A stretch of 64,000 bases of DNA from Acidimicrobiia bacterium (GTDB lineage Bacteria; Actinomycetota; Acidimicrobiia; IMCC26256; JAGNEX01): the NCBI GenBank assembly GCA_018003035.1, contig JAGNEX010000003.1, positions 14,845 to 78,844 of the forward strand, written 5' to 3'. Positions 35,207-44,681 of this stretch are shown piece by piece. The notes under the pieces were generated by a model. That model was not told the origin of the DNA, searched no databases, and was given only the letters and a program-made list of their open reading frames with translations. Numbering within the stretch: position 1 is the first letter of the stretch; each line of letters starts with the position of its first letter. A program made the translations under genes and the position numbers.

Positions 35207-35746
35207 ATGTCACGTATTGGACTAAAACCCATTTCGGTTCCGAGTGGAGTGTCCGTCTCTCAAGACGGACAATCTGTGACGGTTAAGGGCCCCAAAGGTG
35301 AGCTCTCTCACGAGCTGCCTGAAGGTATTTCTCTGAGCCAAGACGACGGGACGCTTTCGGTATCTCGCGATTCCGACGCTCGTCAGACGCGCGCTCTCCA
35401 CGGCTTGAACCGTTCGTTGATCGCCAACATGGTGGAGGGAGTCAGCGACGGCTTCGCCAAGAAGTTGGAGATCGTCGGCGTTGGTTACCGTGCTGCTGCC
35501 AAGGGTTCGGACAAGCTCGAGTTGGCGCTTGGCTTCTCCCACCCCGTCGAGGTTGTAGCTCCTGAAGGCGTGTCCTTCGAGGTTCCCACACCAACCGAGA
35601 TCTACGTGCGGGGAATCGACAAGCAGGTCGTCGGCCAAGTAGCCGCCGACATCCGCAAACTGCGTAAGCCTGAGCCCTACAAGGGCAAGGGCGTCCGCTA
35701 TTCAGGTGAACGCATTATTCGCAAGGCCGGTAAGGCCGCGGGTTAG
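35207..35746 (+). CDS. rplF: 50S ribosomal protein L6
   Basis: 179 residues, [15 protein letters not shown] to the RNA-binding C-terminus [16 protein letters not shown]. Two similar domains, full length. It lies at the factor-binding site. Confidence 0.98.
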   Translation: MSRIGLKPISVPSGVSVSQDGQSVTVKGPKGELSHELPEGISLSQDDGTLSVSRDSDARQTRALHGLNRSLIANMVEGVSDGFAKKLEIVGVGYRAAAKGSDKLELALGFSHPVEVVAPEGVSFEVPTPTEIYVRGIDKQVVGQVAADIRKLRKPEPYKGKGVRYSGERIIRKAGKAAG

Positions 35747-35786
35747 GCCCCTGGCCTCATCCGACTACGACAGTCATGGTTGCGCA

Positions 35787-36143
35787 ATGAGTCTGAACAA
35801 AGTGCAAGCAAGAAAGCGCCGTCAGGTACGCGTCCGCAAGAAGGTGCGCGGTACAGCGGACCGTCCACGTCTCTGCGTGTTCCGGTCGAGCCGGCACATC
35901 TATGCACAGCTGATCGACGACGAGTCGGGCCACACGCTCGGTTCCGCTTCGACGATGGAGCCTGCGGTGCGTGGGGAAACCGGCAAGCCCGTCGACGCAG
36001 CGAAGAGCGTTGGGCAGCGCATTGCTGAGACCGCAAAATCTGCAGGTATCGAATCGGTCATCTTTGACCGCAACGGATTCCGCTACCACGGCCGCGTGGC
36101 CGCGATAGCCGATGGCGCCCGCGAAGCCGGGCTGAAACTCTAG
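35787..36143 (+). CDS. rplR: 50S ribosomal protein L18
   Basis: 118 residues from [17 protein letters not shown]; the core [18 protein letters not shown] and [21 protein letters not shown] are standard. It binds 5S rRNA with L5. The ATG at 35787 begins the family-like sequence; the frame upstream overlaps rplF. Confidence 0.97.
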   Translation: MSLNKVQARKRRQVRVRKKVRGTADRPRLCVFRSSRHIYAQLIDDESGHTLGSASTMEPAVRGETGKPVDAAKSVGQRIAETAKSAGIESVIFDRNGFRYHGRVAAIADGAREAGLKL

Positions 36144-36158
36144 GAAGGCACGGCCAAA

Positions 36159-36707
36159 ATGGCTCAGACCGAATACGAAGAGCGGGTCATCGCTATCAAC
36201 CGTGTGGCCAAGGTGGTCAAAGGTGGTCGGCGGTTTTCGTTCACGGCCCTTGTGGTCGTTGGCGACGGTAACGGCCGCGTTGGCCTCGGCTATGCAAAGG
36301 CCAAAGAGGTCCCCGGAGCGATCCAAAAGGGAATCGAAGAGGCGAAGAAGAACGTCTTCACCGTTGCGATGGCCGGCGACACCGTCACCCACACGATCAC
36401 CGGTCGTCACGATGCTGCTCGAGTGCTGATTAAGCCGGCTGCTCCGGGTACTGGTGTTATCGCTGGCGGTGCGGCACGCGCCGTGCTCGAGGCCGCTGGC
36501 GTTCACGACGTTCTAGCGAAATCGCTTGGCTCTTCGAACGCGATCAACGTCGCACACGCAACGATCGATGGTCTGCGCGAGCTGCGCCGACCAGACCACG
36601 TCGCCAAGTTGCGCGGTCGCGCCCCTGAGGAGTTTGTCCCGGCCGGCCTGTTGGCGGCGTTCAAAGAGACCGAACGCAACCGCCGGCAGCAGAAGAACGA
36701 GGGCTAA
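36159..36707 (+). CDS. rpsE: 30S ribosomal protein S5
   Basis: 182 residues with the dsRBD-like N-terminal domain ([36 protein letters not shown]) and the C-terminal [13 protein letters not shown] region. It acts in decoding fidelity and mRNA unwinding. The stop overlaps the rpmD ATG. Confidence 0.98.
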   Translation: MAQTEYEERVIAINRVAKVVKGGRRFSFTALVVVGDGNGRVGLGYAKAKEVPGAIQKGIEEAKKNVFTVAMAGDTVTHTITGRHDAARVLIKPAAPGTGVIAGGAARAVLEAAGVHDVLAKSLGSSNAINVAHATIDGLRELRRPDHVAKLRGRAPEEFVPAGLLAAFKETERNRRQQKNEG

Positions 36708-36889
36708 TGATGGCTGACTTAACAATCACGCTCGTTCGCTCGACGATCGGGTCAAAGCCAAAACACCGTGCCACCATCAAAGCGATGGGGTTGCGTCGGA
36801 TCAATGACTCGCGGACGCTTCCCGACAGCCCTGCTGTTCGGGGAATGATCCAGCGTGTCCGCCATCTCGTTGAGGTGGAGGAGAACTAA
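36707..36889 (+). CDS. rpmD: 50S ribosomal protein L30
   Basis: 60 residues (or 59 from the second ATG at 36710), LTITLVRSTIGSKPKHR with GLRRINDSRTLPDSPAVRGM. Full length. Its stop overlaps the rplO ATG, so translation is coupled on both sides. Confidence 0.96.
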   Translation: MMADLTITLVRSTIGSKPKHRATIKAMGLRRINDSRTLPDSPAVRGMIQRVRHLVEVEEN

Positions 36890-37380
36890 TGAAGATTCAT
36901 GACCTAAAGCCATCCCCGGGTGCAAAGAGCGCGCGCAAGCGTGTGGGACGCGGAATCGGCGGTAAAGGTGGCAAGACCGCAGGCCGAGGAACCAAAGGTC
37001 AGCACGCGCGCAACACCGTGCCGGTCGGTTTTGAGGGTGGTCAAACACCGCTGCATCGCCGCATTCCGAAGGGCCGGGGGTTCAATAACCCGTTCCGCGT
37101 GTCATACGAAGTTGTTAATGTGGAAAGACTCAACGTCTTTGACGCGGGCACGGTGGTGACACCAGAACTCATGCGGGAGCGCGGACTTGTCCCCAAAAAG
37201 GGATTGGTCAAAGTCCTCGGAAGTGGTTCGCTCGACACCAAGCTGAATGTACGGGCACACGCCTTCTCGAAGTCTGCCGTTGCGGCGATCGAAGGAGCCG
37301 GTGGCAGCACGGTCAAGCTCGACCTGCCGTTCTCCGGTGTGCGCCCGGCTTCGCGTGGAAGTGCGTTGACCAACCGCTAA
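36889..37380 (+). CDS. rplO: 50S ribosomal protein L15
   Basis: 163 residues. The Gly/Lys/Arg-rich N-terminus (GAKSARKRVGRGIGGKGGK) is typical, then RRIPKGRGFNNPF and the C-terminal globular domain. A late-assembly protein. It is followed by secY after 40 bases. Confidence 0.97.
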   Translation: MKIHDLKPSPGAKSARKRVGRGIGGKGGKTAGRGTKGQHARNTVPVGFEGGQTPLHRRIPKGRGFNNPFRVSYEVVNVERLNVFDAGTVVTPELMRERGLVPKKGLVKVLGSGSLDTKLNVRAHAFSKSAVAAIEGAGGSTVKLDLPFSGVRPASRGSALTNR

Positions 37381-37420
37381 ACACCGGAAGCTGGATATTG
37401 CATCCACGCCGGGAGGACCG

Positions 37421-38695
37421 ATGCTGAGTCGACTGCCAAACATGTTCCGTGTGCCGGATCTTCGAAACAAGATCCTGTTCACTGTGCTGATCATTGCCCT
37501 GTATCGCTTTGGAGCGTTTATTCCGCTGCCCTATGCGGATATCACCTCCATTTCGAACCCGGACAATCCTGCGTTGCAAGGTGGCTTCGGCAGCCTGCTG
37601 AACCTTTTCTCCGGTGGGGCGTTGGCGTCAGCGTCTGTGTTCACCCTCGGGATCATGCCGTACATCACCTCCTCGATCATCATGCAGCTGTTGGGCGTGG
37701 TGATTCCGAAGGTCGAACAGTGGCAGCAAGAAGGCCAGGCGGGTCAGAAGAAGATCACGCAGGCCAGTCGTTACTTGACCGTCGTCTTGGCTGCAGTTCA
37801 GTCGACGGGAATGGTGACCTTTGGTCCGACATCGCAACTGATGCGCGCCAATCTCACGGCTCCAGAGATCATGCTCGTCGTGTTGACCTTGACTGCCGGT
37901 ACGGCCCTGATCATGTGGCTGGGTGAATTGATTTCCCAGCGGGGAATCGGCAACGGCATGTCGCTGATCATCTTCTCGGCGGTTGTGTCGGTTATTCCCG
38001 GTCAGTACGAGGCGATCCGTAAGGAAGAGGGTGCCTTTATCTTCGGGGTCCTGATGTTGATGACGGTGGCCGTCATCGTCGCCATCGTGTTCATCGAATC
38101 CGGTCAGCGGCGTATCCCGGTCGAGTTCGCCAAACGTGTCGTGGGTCGACGGATGTACGGCGGACAGAGGACTTACATTCCGCTCAAGGTGAACCAGAGC
38201 GGTGTTATCCCGGTCATCTTTTCGTCGGCAGTGCTCTACTTTCCGGTGCTCATTCAGAACGCGATCCCCTGGGAGGGAGTTCGAAACTTCATCGAAGATG
38301 CATTCTCGAACCAGAACTCCGTGTCTTGGACGTACATCATCATCAACGCGGTGTTGATCATCTTCTTCGCGTACTTCTATACGGCGATCTCGTTCAACCC
38401 GGCCCAACAGGCGGACATCATCCGCAAGCAGGGCGGGTACATCCCTGGAATTCGGCCAGGTCCCGACACCGAGTCCTACCTGGCTCGCGTGTTGAATCGA
38501 ATCACTCTGCCGGGCGCAGCGTTCTTGGCAGTAGTGGCCACGGCCCCGTACCTGATGCTCAAGTTCTGGGACATCAATACTCTGTCGTACTCGGGAACGT
38601 CGCTGATCATTACGGTGGGTGTGGCGCTCGAGACGATGAAACAGATCGACTCTCAGCTGATGATGCGCAACTACGAAGGTTTCCTCAAGCAGTAG
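37421..38695 (+). CDS. secY: preprotein translocase subunit SecY
   Basis: 424 residues, ten predicted membrane segments forming the protein-conducting channel. Family marks: PDLRNKILFTVLIIALYRFG, GIMPYITSSIIMQLL, the plug-side and cytoplasmic loops RRIPVEFAKRVVGRRMYGG. GGGAGG lies upstream of ATG. SecE is encoded at 11608. Confidence 0.97.
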   Translation: MLSRLPNMFRVPDLRNKILFTVLIIALYRFGAFIPLPYADITSISNPDNPALQGGFGSLLNLFSGGALASASVFTLGIMPYITSSIIMQLLGVVIPKVEQWQQEGQAGQKKITQASRYLTVVLAAVQSTGMVTFGPTSQLMRANLTAPEIMLVVLTLTAGTALIMWLGELISQRGIGNGMSLIIFSAVVSVIPGQYEAIRKEEGAFIFGVLMLMTVAVIVAIVFIESGQRRIPVEFAKRVVGRRMYGGQRTYIPLKVNQSGVIPVIFSSAVLYFPVLIQNAIPWEGVRNFIEDAFSNQNSVSWTYIIINAVLIIFFAYFYTAISFNPAQQADIIRKQGGYIPGIRPGPDTESYLARVLNRITLPGAAFLAVVATAPYLMLKFWDINTLSYSGTSLIITVGVALETMKQIDSQLMMRNYEGFLKQ

Positions 38696-38744
38696 CCTCG
38701 GGCCGCCCCCATCGCTCGGGGATGGGAAGGATGTCATCCACGCC

Positions 38745-39404
38745 ATGACGCACGCACTCAAGATGCTCATCTCTGGCAAACAAGGGGCGGGTAAAGGTAC
38801 GCAGGCGACCCGGTTGGCGACACATTACGGAGTCGCCCATGTCTCCACCGGAGACATGTTTCGGGCCGCCGTAAAGGCCGAAACGCCCCTGGGTCAGACG
38901 GCAAAGGGCTACATGGATCGCGGCGAGCTTGTACCTGACGACGTTGTCATTGGTGTGGTCGCTGAATTTCTCCATGATCGCGGCGCTGAGGGTTTCATCC
39001 TCGACGGGTTCCCACGCACTGCTGCGCAAGCAGAAGCGCTTGAATCCTCGGTTGGACCAGATGGCCTCGACCTATTGCTCGACCTGGACGTTCCGACTGA
39101 CGTGGTGATCTCGCGGATTGCGGGACGCCGAGTCTGTGCCGATTGCGGCGAGACGTATCACGTCGATAGCCCGCCGCAGACGCTTTGGGACTGCGACAGG
39201 TGTGGCGGGAAAGTGGTGCAGCGCGACGACGACACCGAGGAGGCTGTGGCTCGGCGACTTGCCGCCTACGATGCACAGACCAAACCTTTGCTGAGCTTCT
39301 ATGAAGAGCGTGGCTTGTTGGTCCAGATAGATGGCACCGGCGACGTCGACGACGTGTTTGCCCGTGCAGTTGCTGGGATCGACCAAGCTCGAGTTCGCCC
39401 GTGA
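38745..39404 (+). CDS. adk: adenylate kinase
   Basis: 219 residues. The P-loop GKQGAGKGTQ (11-20), the STGDMFR AMP site and DGFPRT are present. The LID domain has two Cys pairs (CADCG and CDRCG) and so is the zinc-bearing type. It converts ATP plus AMP to two ADP. Its stop overlaps the map GTG (GTGA). Confidence 0.96.
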   Translation: MTHALKMLISGKQGAGKGTQATRLATHYGVAHVSTGDMFRAAVKAETPLGQTAKGYMDRGELVPDDVVIGVVAEFLHDRGAEGFILDGFPRTAAQAEALESSVGPDGLDLLLDLDVPTDVVISRIAGRRVCADCGETYHVDSPPQTLWDCDRCGGKVVQRDDDTEEAVARRLAAYDAQTKPLLSFYEERGLLVQIDGTGDVDDVFARAVAGIDQARVRP

Positions 39405-40147
39405 TCGTCGCAAAGAACGCCGGACAGCTCGCGCTGATGCGGAGAGCTGGCCTGGTCGTTGCCGAGATGCACGAACGCGTTCGAGAGTTCGCCCGTCCGG
39501 GTGTTACAACCCTCGACCTCGATGCGGTCGCCCGCCAGGTGCTGGCCGATCGAGGGGCTGAATCGAATTTCCTCGGTTACCACGGATTTCCAGCGGTCAT
39601 CTGCACCTCGCCGAATGACATGATCGTCCACGGGATTCCCGACGACACTGTTCTCGAAGAGGGCGACATCATTAGTGTCGACGCCGGCGCGATTATCGAG
39701 GGCTGGCACGCCGACGCGGCGCGAACCTTCGGCATCGGAGAAGTTTCCAAAGAAGCACAACGCTTGATTGCCGTCACAGCCGCCAGTTTGGATGCGGGCA
39801 TTGCCGAGATTGTTGAAGGCAATCGCCTCGGCGATTTGGGCGCTGCCGTTCAAGAGATCGCGGAGGACGCGGGCTTCAGCGTCGTCCGCGAGTACGTCGG
39901 ACACGGCATCGGAACGGCGATGCACGAAGCCCCGCAGATTCCTAACTACGGGCGTCGCGGTAAAGGGATGCGGATGCGTCTCGGCCACGTGTACGCGGTA
40001 GAGCCCATGGTCAACGTCGGCACGGCGGAAACCAGGGTCCTTAGCGACGGTTGGTCCGTGGTTACGGCCGACGGCAAACTGTCAGCGCATTTTGAAGACA
40101 CGATTGCGGTCACCGAAGACGGCCCGCAGGTGTTCACCCGTGTGTGA
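39401..40147 (+). CDS. map: methionine aminopeptidase, type I
   Basis: 248 residues from a GTG that overlaps the adk stop. The pita-bread fold metal ligands are visible: DVDAG-type Asp (ISVDAG and HADAARTF), His in GHGIG and Glu in VYAVEPMVN and HFEDTI. GYHGFPAVICTSPND holds the substrate His. It removes N-terminal Met from new proteins. Confidence 0.97.
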   Translation: MIVAKNAGQLALMRRAGLVVAEMHERVREFARPGVTTLDLDAVARQVLADRGAESNFLGYHGFPAVICTSPNDMIVHGIPDDTVLEEGDIISVDAGAIIEGWHADAARTFGIGEVSKEAQRLIAVTAASLDAGIAEIVEGNRLGDLGAAVQEIAEDAGFSVVREYVGHGIGTAMHEAPQIPNYGRRGKGMRMRLGHVYAVEPMVNVGTAETRVLSDGWSVVTADGKLSAHFEDTIAVTEDGPQVFTRV

Positions 40148-40224
40148 GTCGCCGTGTTAAGGAGTCAAGCCATCCATCTTGGCACCCCGTCTCTGGCCGT
40201 CGATTCGGAATTTATGACCAGCGT

Positions 40225-40264
40225 TTGGGTTAGGTAGCACGCCAGCGGTACTATTCTCCGCTGG
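40225..40264 (+). promoter_or_regulatory. candidate infA promoter with inverted repeat around -10
   Basis: TTGGGT (40225-40230), an 18-base spacer and TACTAT (40249-40254). The -10 lies inside a perfect 7-bp inverted repeat, CCAGCGG (40242-40248) and CCGCTGG (40258-40264), which could be an operator. It lies 70 bases before infA. Confidence 0.4.
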
Positions 40265-40307
40265 CCCCAAGCCCGGTCTCGTCGCGCGGCTCCGTGCGTC
40301 GACGAAC

Positions 40308-40312
40308 AAGGA
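40308..40312 (+). promoter_or_regulatory. ribosome binding site that fixes the CTG start of infA
   Basis: AAGGA, 8 bases before the CTG at 40321. An in-frame TAA at 40315-40317 lies between the site and the start, so translation cannot begin further upstream. Confidence 0.75.
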
Positions 40313-40320
40313 AATAACCA

Positions 40321-40545
40321 CTGGCCAAGGCAAAAGACGATGCAATCCTCGTCGAAGGAACCGTCTCGGAAGCTCTTCCGAATGCGATGTTTCGCGTCGA
40401 GCTCGAGAACGAACACGAAGTCTTGGCACACATCTCCGGCAAGATGCGCATGCATTACATCAGGATCTTGCCCGGCGATCGTGTACAGGTGGAACTAACC
40501 CCTTACGACTTGAAGCGAGGCCGGATCACCTACCGCTACCGGTAG
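40321..40545 (+). CDS. infA: translation initiation factor IF-1, CTG start
   Basis: 74 residues. The frame reads (L/M)[14 protein letters not shown] to [10 protein letters not shown], a full-length IF-1 OB fold with the usual [19 protein letters not shown] core. The only codon between the upstream TAA and the conserved AKxKDDAI sequence is CTG, and no ATG, GTG or TTG occurs before the codon for Met23. AAGGA sits at the ideal distance. IF-1 blocks the A site during initiation. The position between map and rpmJ is standard. A non-canonical start may serve self-regulation, as with AUU in E. coli infC, which is inference. Confidence 0.93.
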   Translation: MAKAKDDAILVEGTVSEALPNAMFRVELENEHEVLAHISGKMRMHYIRILPGDRVQVELTPYDLKRGRITYRYR

Positions 40546-40616
40546 GGATCGACCAGCCAAACCATATTCCGGTGACGGCCGTGCGTGGCGCGGCCTTCCG
40601 GACGGAGTTGCCCGAA

Positions 40617-40730
40617 ATGAAAGTACGCCCAAGCGTCAAGAAGATGTGCGAGAAGTGCCGCGTCATTAGACGGCACGGTCGCGTCATGATCATCTGCGAG
40701 AACCCTCGCCACAAGCAGCGGCAGGGGTAG
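40617..40730 (+). CDS. rpmJ: 50S ribosomal protein L36, zinc form
   Basis: 37 residues: [14 protein letters not shown] through [12 protein letters not shown]. Cys11, Cys14, Cys27 and the following His form the zinc site. It lies between infA and rpsM as usual. Confidence 0.96.
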   Translation: MKVRPSVKKMCEKCRVIRRHGRVMIICENPRHKQRQG

Positions 40731-40738
40731 GAGAACTA

Positions 40739-41119
40739 ATGGCACGTATTGCCGGAGTGGACGTTCCGCGAGAGAAGCGGACCGAGATTGCGCTCACCTA
40801 TATCTTCGGAGTCGGTAAGACCCGGGCCCAGCTCGCTTGTGAGCAGACCGGTGTTAACCCGTCGACTCGGGTCTACGACCTGACAGAAGACGAGATCCAG
40901 CGACTGCGCTCTTTCATTGAAGAGAACTTCCGGGTCGAAGGTGACCTGCGTCGCGAAGTCAGCCAGAACATCAAACGCAAGATGGAGATTGGCTGCTACC
41001 AGGGTCTGCGTCACCGCCGTGGCCTTCCCGTTCACGGACAACGCACCCAGACCAACGCACGCACCCGCAAAGGCCCCCGTAAGACTGTGGCGGGCAAGAA
41101 GAAGGCCCCACGCCACTAG
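40739..41119 (+). CDS. rpsM: 30S ribosomal protein S13
   Basis: 126 residues, [14 protein letters not shown] to [11 protein letters not shown]. The helix-two-turn-helix [16 protein letters not shown] and the C-terminal [19 protein letters not shown] are intact. It contacts P-site tRNA and L5. GTAGGAGAACTA lies upstream. Confidence 0.98.
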   Translation: MARIAGVDVPREKRTEIALTYIFGVGKTRAQLACEQTGVNPSTRVYDLTEDEIQRLRSFIEENFRVEGDLRREVSQNIKRKMEIGCYQGLRHRRGLPVHGQRTQTNARTRKGPRKTVAGKKKAPRH

Positions 41120-41149
41120 TCCGGCGTCCCATTCCAGGAGTTCTTTCCA

Positions 41150-41548
41150 ATGGCAAGACCAAGCTCGACGGCCAAGCGGCCCCGTCGTCGCGAACGCAAG
41201 AACGTTTCGCACGGCATCGCGCACATCAAGTCGTCGTTCAACAACACGATCATCACTTTCACCGACTCGCAGGGCAACGCCATTTCGTGGGCGTCCGCTG
41301 GCAACGTCGGCTTCAAGGGTTCACGCAAGTCAACCCCGTTCGCAGCTCAGATGGCCGCCGAGGCCGCTGCAAAGCGAGCGATGGAGCACGGCATGCGCAA
41401 GGTGGACGTGTTCGTTAAGGGACCGGGGTCCGGTCGTGAGACCGCTATCCGTTCCATTCAAAATGCAGGTATCGAGGTGTCGGGGATCAAAGACGTCACT
41501 CCCGTTCCTCACAATGGGTGTCGCCCCAAGAAGCGTCGGAGGGTTTGA
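41150..41548 (+). CDS. rpsK: 30S ribosomal protein S11
   Basis: 132 residues with [38 protein letters not shown] and the basic C-terminus [16 protein letters not shown]. It supports mRNA in the E-site region of the platform. Confidence 0.98.
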   Translation: MARPSSTAKRPRRRERKNVSHGIAHIKSSFNNTIITFTDSQGNAISWASAGNVGFKGSRKSTPFAAQMAAEAAAKRAMEHGMRKVDVFVKGPGSGRETAIRSIQNAGIEVSGIKDVTPVPHNGCRPKKRRRV

Positions 41549-41551
41549 GTA

Positions 41552-42163
41552 ATGGCGCGTTATACAGGCCCGAAGGCTAAGAAGTGCCGTCGCTTGGGCA
41601 CCAACATCTATGAGTCAAAGAAGTACGACCGTATTCTCGAAGCTCGGGCTTACCCGCCCGGCGAGCACGGCCGGCGACGGATTCGCGAATCTGAGTACCT
41701 CTTGCAACTCCGTGAGAAGCAGAAGGCTCGCTTCATGTACGGCTTGCTGGAACGCCAGTTCCGCAAGGTGTACGAAGAGGCCAACCGCCAGTCCGGTGTG
41801 ACCGGTGAAAACCTGTTGCGCCTGCTGGAGCGCCGTCTCGACAACGTGATGTTCCGGGCAGGCATTGCATCGACTCGCCCGCAGGCTCGCCAGCTCGTTG
41901 GCCACGGTCACGTCCTGGTGAACGGTCGCCGGGTCAACATCCCGTCGTTCCTGGTTCGTCCGGGCGATGTCATCACGCTCACCGACAAGGCGCGTGCGCT
42001 GTTGAACATTCGTCACAACATCGACACCCTGGACCGCAAGGTTCCGGCGTGGTTGGAATTCAACTCGGGCGACATCAAGGTCACCGTCCGGGATCTTCCG
42101 ATCCGGGCACAGATCGACGTGCCAGTGCGCGAACAGTTGATCGTGGAGTTGTACTCCAAGTAA
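41552..42163 (+). CDS. rpsD: 30S ribosomal protein S4
   Basis: 203 residues, MARYTGPKAKKCRRLG to PVREQLIVELYSK. No zinc Cys cluster at the N-terminus. The S4 RNA-binding domain (LDNVMFRAGIASTRPQARQLVGHGH) is standard. It is an assembly initiator; it regulates the alpha operon in E. coli. rpoA follows after 68 bases. Confidence 0.97.
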   Translation: MARYTGPKAKKCRRLGTNIYESKKYDRILEARAYPPGEHGRRRIRESEYLLQLREKQKARFMYGLLERQFRKVYEEANRQSGVTGENLLRLLERRLDNVMFRAGIASTRPQARQLVGHGHVLVNGRRVNIPSFLVRPGDVITLTDKARALLNIRHNIDTLDRKVPAWLEFNSGDIKVTVRDLPIRAQIDVPVREQLIVELYSK

Positions 42164-42231
42164 TCCACTCCGCGGGGTGATCCCGCGGGTGACGTGCCAC
42201 ATTTTCGCAACACCATTGAGGTTGTTACGCC

Positions 42232-43170
42232 ATGTTGATGATTCAACGCCCAACCGTCGAACCCCTCGGCGATGAGGAAAACGGGCGGCAGCAGTTCGCC
42301 GTTTCCCCGCTCGAGCCCGGGTTCGGTCACACGCTAGGGAACAGCATCCGCAGGACCTTGTTGTCCTCTATCCCGGGTGCCGCAATTACCAAAGTCCAGT
42401 TTGACGACGCCCTGCACGAGTTCGACACGATCGAAGGCGTGAAGCAGGACGTCACCGACATCATCTTGAACCTGAAGGACGTCGTCCTGAGCAGCGTCGC
42501 AGACGAAGCGGTCACGCTGCGTCTGGACAAGGATGGCCCGGGCCCTGTCACTGCGGGCGACATCCAACTCACCTCTGACGTCGAGGTCATTAATCCCGAG
42601 CTAGTTATTGCGGACTTGGACGATCACGGGCGCCTCGCCCTTGACGTGACGGTCGAGCGTGGCCGTGGTTACCTCTCTGCTGACCGGGCAAACCGAGACA
42701 CCACGATCGGGCTGATTGTGATTGACGCAATCTTTTCGCCGGTTCGTCGAGTGTCGTACACCGTCGAACCGACCCGCGTTGAGCAGGCAACGAACTACGA
42801 CCGCCTGGTGATGGAGATCGAGACTGACGGTTCGATGACGCCTGCTGAGGCCTTGGCTTCTGCTGGTCAGACTTTGCAGAACCTGATGCAGCTGGTCGCT
42901 GAGATGGACGAAGAGCCCCAGGGTCTCGAGTTGGGCGACACGTCTCCGGTGACGGTGACCTCGCCGGATCTTGAGCTCCCGATCGAGGACCTTGACCTTT
43001 CTGAGCGTCCGCGCAACTGCCTCAAGCGAGCGCAGGTTGACACCATCGGGCAGCTCGTTCAGAAGACCCCAGACGACCTGCTCGGGATCACCAACTTTGG
43101 GCAGAAGTCACTCGACGAAGTTGTCGAGAAGCTCGACGAGCGCGGTTTGTCGCTCGCCATGAAGGAGTAA
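42232..43170 (+). CDS. rpoA: DNA-directed RNA polymerase subunit alpha
   Basis: 312 residues. The N-terminal dimerisation domain ([25 protein letters not shown]) and the C-terminal domain that contacts UP elements and activators ([20 protein letters not shown]) are intact, joined by a short linker. The ATG at 42232 or 42238 may be used. With rpoB and rpoC the window encodes the whole core enzyme except omega. Confidence 0.98.
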   Translation: MLMIQRPTVEPLGDEENGRQQFAVSPLEPGFGHTLGNSIRRTLLSSIPGAAITKVQFDDALHEFDTIEGVKQDVTDIILNLKDVVLSSVADEAVTLRLDKDGPGPVTAGDIQLTSDVEVINPELVIADLDDHGRLALDVTVERGRGYLSADRANRDTTIGLIVIDAIFSPVRRVSYTVEPTRVEQATNYDRLVMEIETDGSMTPAEALASAGQTLQNLMQLVAEMDEEPQGLELGDTSPVTVTSPDLELPIEDLDLSERPRNCLKRAQVDTIGQLVQKTPDDLLGITNFGQKSLDEVVEKLDERGLSLAMKE

Positions 43171-43175
43171 TCCCA

Positions 43176-43526
43176 ATGTCGAAACCTCGTCGCGGCCCAA
43201 ACCTCGGTGGCTCAGCAGCTCACGAGCGCCTCATCATTGCCAACCTGGCAAACAGCCTTTTTGAGGCTGAAGGAATCACGACAACCGTCACGAAGGCGAA
43301 GGCTCTTCGCCCCTTTGTCGAGCGTCTGATTACAAAAGCCAAGAAGGGCGATGTTCACAATGCCCGTCTGATCGTCGCGGCCATCCGTGACAAGGATGTG
43401 GCGAACAAGCTGATGTCCGACATCGGTCCTCGTTACAAGGACAGGAACGGTGGCTACACCCGCATCCTGAAGCTTGGACCACGTCCGGGCGATAACGCTC
43501 CAATGGCGCGGATAGAACTCGTCTAA
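43176..43526 (+). CDS. rplQ: 50S ribosomal protein L17
   Basis: 116 residues, [19 protein letters not shown] to APMARIELV. Full length. It ends the alpha operon and is followed by a strong terminator. Confidence 0.98.
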   Translation: MSKPRRGPNLGGSAAHERLIIANLANSLFEAEGITTTVTKAKALRPFVERLITKAKKGDVHNARLIVAAIRDKDVANKLMSDIGPRYKDRNGGYTRILKLGPRPGDNAPMARIELV

Positions 43527-43552
43527 CCGAGCAATCCTTTTCGTTTGTTGAT

Positions 43553-43592
43553 GTGTGGGCACGACCATTTTGGTCGTGCCCACACTTATTTA
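43553..43592 (+). terminator. strong terminator after rplQ
   Basis: A perfect 15-bp stem (43553-43567 with 43571-43585), loop TTT, then TTATTTA. It separates the alpha operon from truA. Confidence 0.88.
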
Positions 43593-43600
43593 AGGCCGAC

Positions 43601-44482
43601 ATGGGCGCCAAAGATCCACAATTCGTGCCTGACGGGAACTGTGTTTCGCCGGAAGGCCCGGCGCAACAGCTCGACGATCCCGGGGTGAGTCGGGCTATTC
43701 CTGATGTCGCAGTCATGGTCGTTTCGTATCGAGGCGACCTTTTCCATGGATTCGCCGCCCAGCCAGGCGTTCCCACGGTGGCTGGGGCGCTCAAGCAAGT
43801 GATCGAGAGACGCTGTGGGGTCGATCCGCGTCTAGAGGTGGCCGGCCGGACTGACGCGGGCGTGCATGCGACCGGCCAGGTGATCTCGTTCCCCGCTGCA
43901 ACACTGGCGATGCGTAGGGTGCCGCTCGAACGGCTGGCAAGGGGGATCAACCGGGATCTCAACCCGGCGATCGCGGTGCGGGGATGGCGCTGGGAGCCTG
44001 CTCCGTTCTCGGCGCGCTTCGACGCTCAATGGCGGCGCTACCGGTATCGCCTCAACCTTGATGGGCAGGTCGACGTGCTTGAGGCCCACCGTGAGTGGTC
44101 ACCACGGTACAAACTGGATCTGGATGCGATGGCGACGGCAGCGAGAGGCCTTGTCGGTCAGCATGACTTCGCCTCGTTCTGCCGGGCCGGACCACCTGGC
44201 TCTACAACGGAACGGACGATCCTAGACATCGCCTTTGACCCGGTTGTCGGCCCGGAGCCTGGGCGCCGGATTGAAGTGGTGATCCGGGGAACCGCTTTTT
44301 GTTGGCAAATGGTGAGATCGATCGTCGGAACCCTGGTCGATGTGGGGCGGGGTGCGCTGCAAGCCGGCGACATCGACGGCATTCTTGGCGCGCGTGACCG
44401 TGGAGTGGCAGGTCAGATTGCTCCGCCGCAAGGTCTAGTGTTGGATTCCGTTGGTTACCAGGGATGGGACTCGGCCACATGA
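43601..44482 (+). CDS. truA: tRNA pseudouridine(38-40) synthase TruA
   Basis: About 293 residues. The catalytic Asp is in VAGRTDAGVHATGQV; FSARFDAQWRRYRYRL and FCWQMVRSIVGTLVDVGRG are also family-specific. The start is uncertain: ATG 43601 gives a 40-residue polar head, and GTG 43685 lies near the conserved core (VAVMVVSYRG). A frame extension to 43553 would overlap the terminator and is rejected. It modifies the anticodon stem of many tRNAs. It follows rplQ as in many genomes but past a terminator. Confidence 0.93.
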   Translation: MGAKDPQFVPDGNCVSPEGPAQQLDDPGVSRAIPDVAVMVVSYRGDLFHGFAAQPGVPTVAGALKQVIERRCGVDPRLEVAGRTDAGVHATGQVISFPAATLAMRRVPLERLARGINRDLNPAIAVRGWRWEPAPFSARFDAQWRRYRYRLNLDGQVDVLEAHREWSPRYKLDLDAMATAARGLVGQHDFASFCRAGPPGSTTERTILDIAFDPVVGPEPGRRIEVVIRGTAFCWQMVRSIVGTLVDVGRGALQAGDIDGILGARDRGVAGQIAPPQGLVLDSVGYQGWDSAT

Positions 44483-44681
44483 GGTTGCGGCCGGCGTTGC
44501 ATCGCATGACAGCGGGCGGTTAGCCTTGCCCGTCGCGCTTGTGGCCGGTCTATTTTGGCAGCAACCATCCCAGACGGAAACACCTGGGTTTTGCTGACAA
44601 GGCCCTCGGCGCAGCCTAAATGACGCAGCCATCTTGCCGGGAGCGAAGTTGCCCCGGGGCTCGCACTACGAGGACTTCGTT

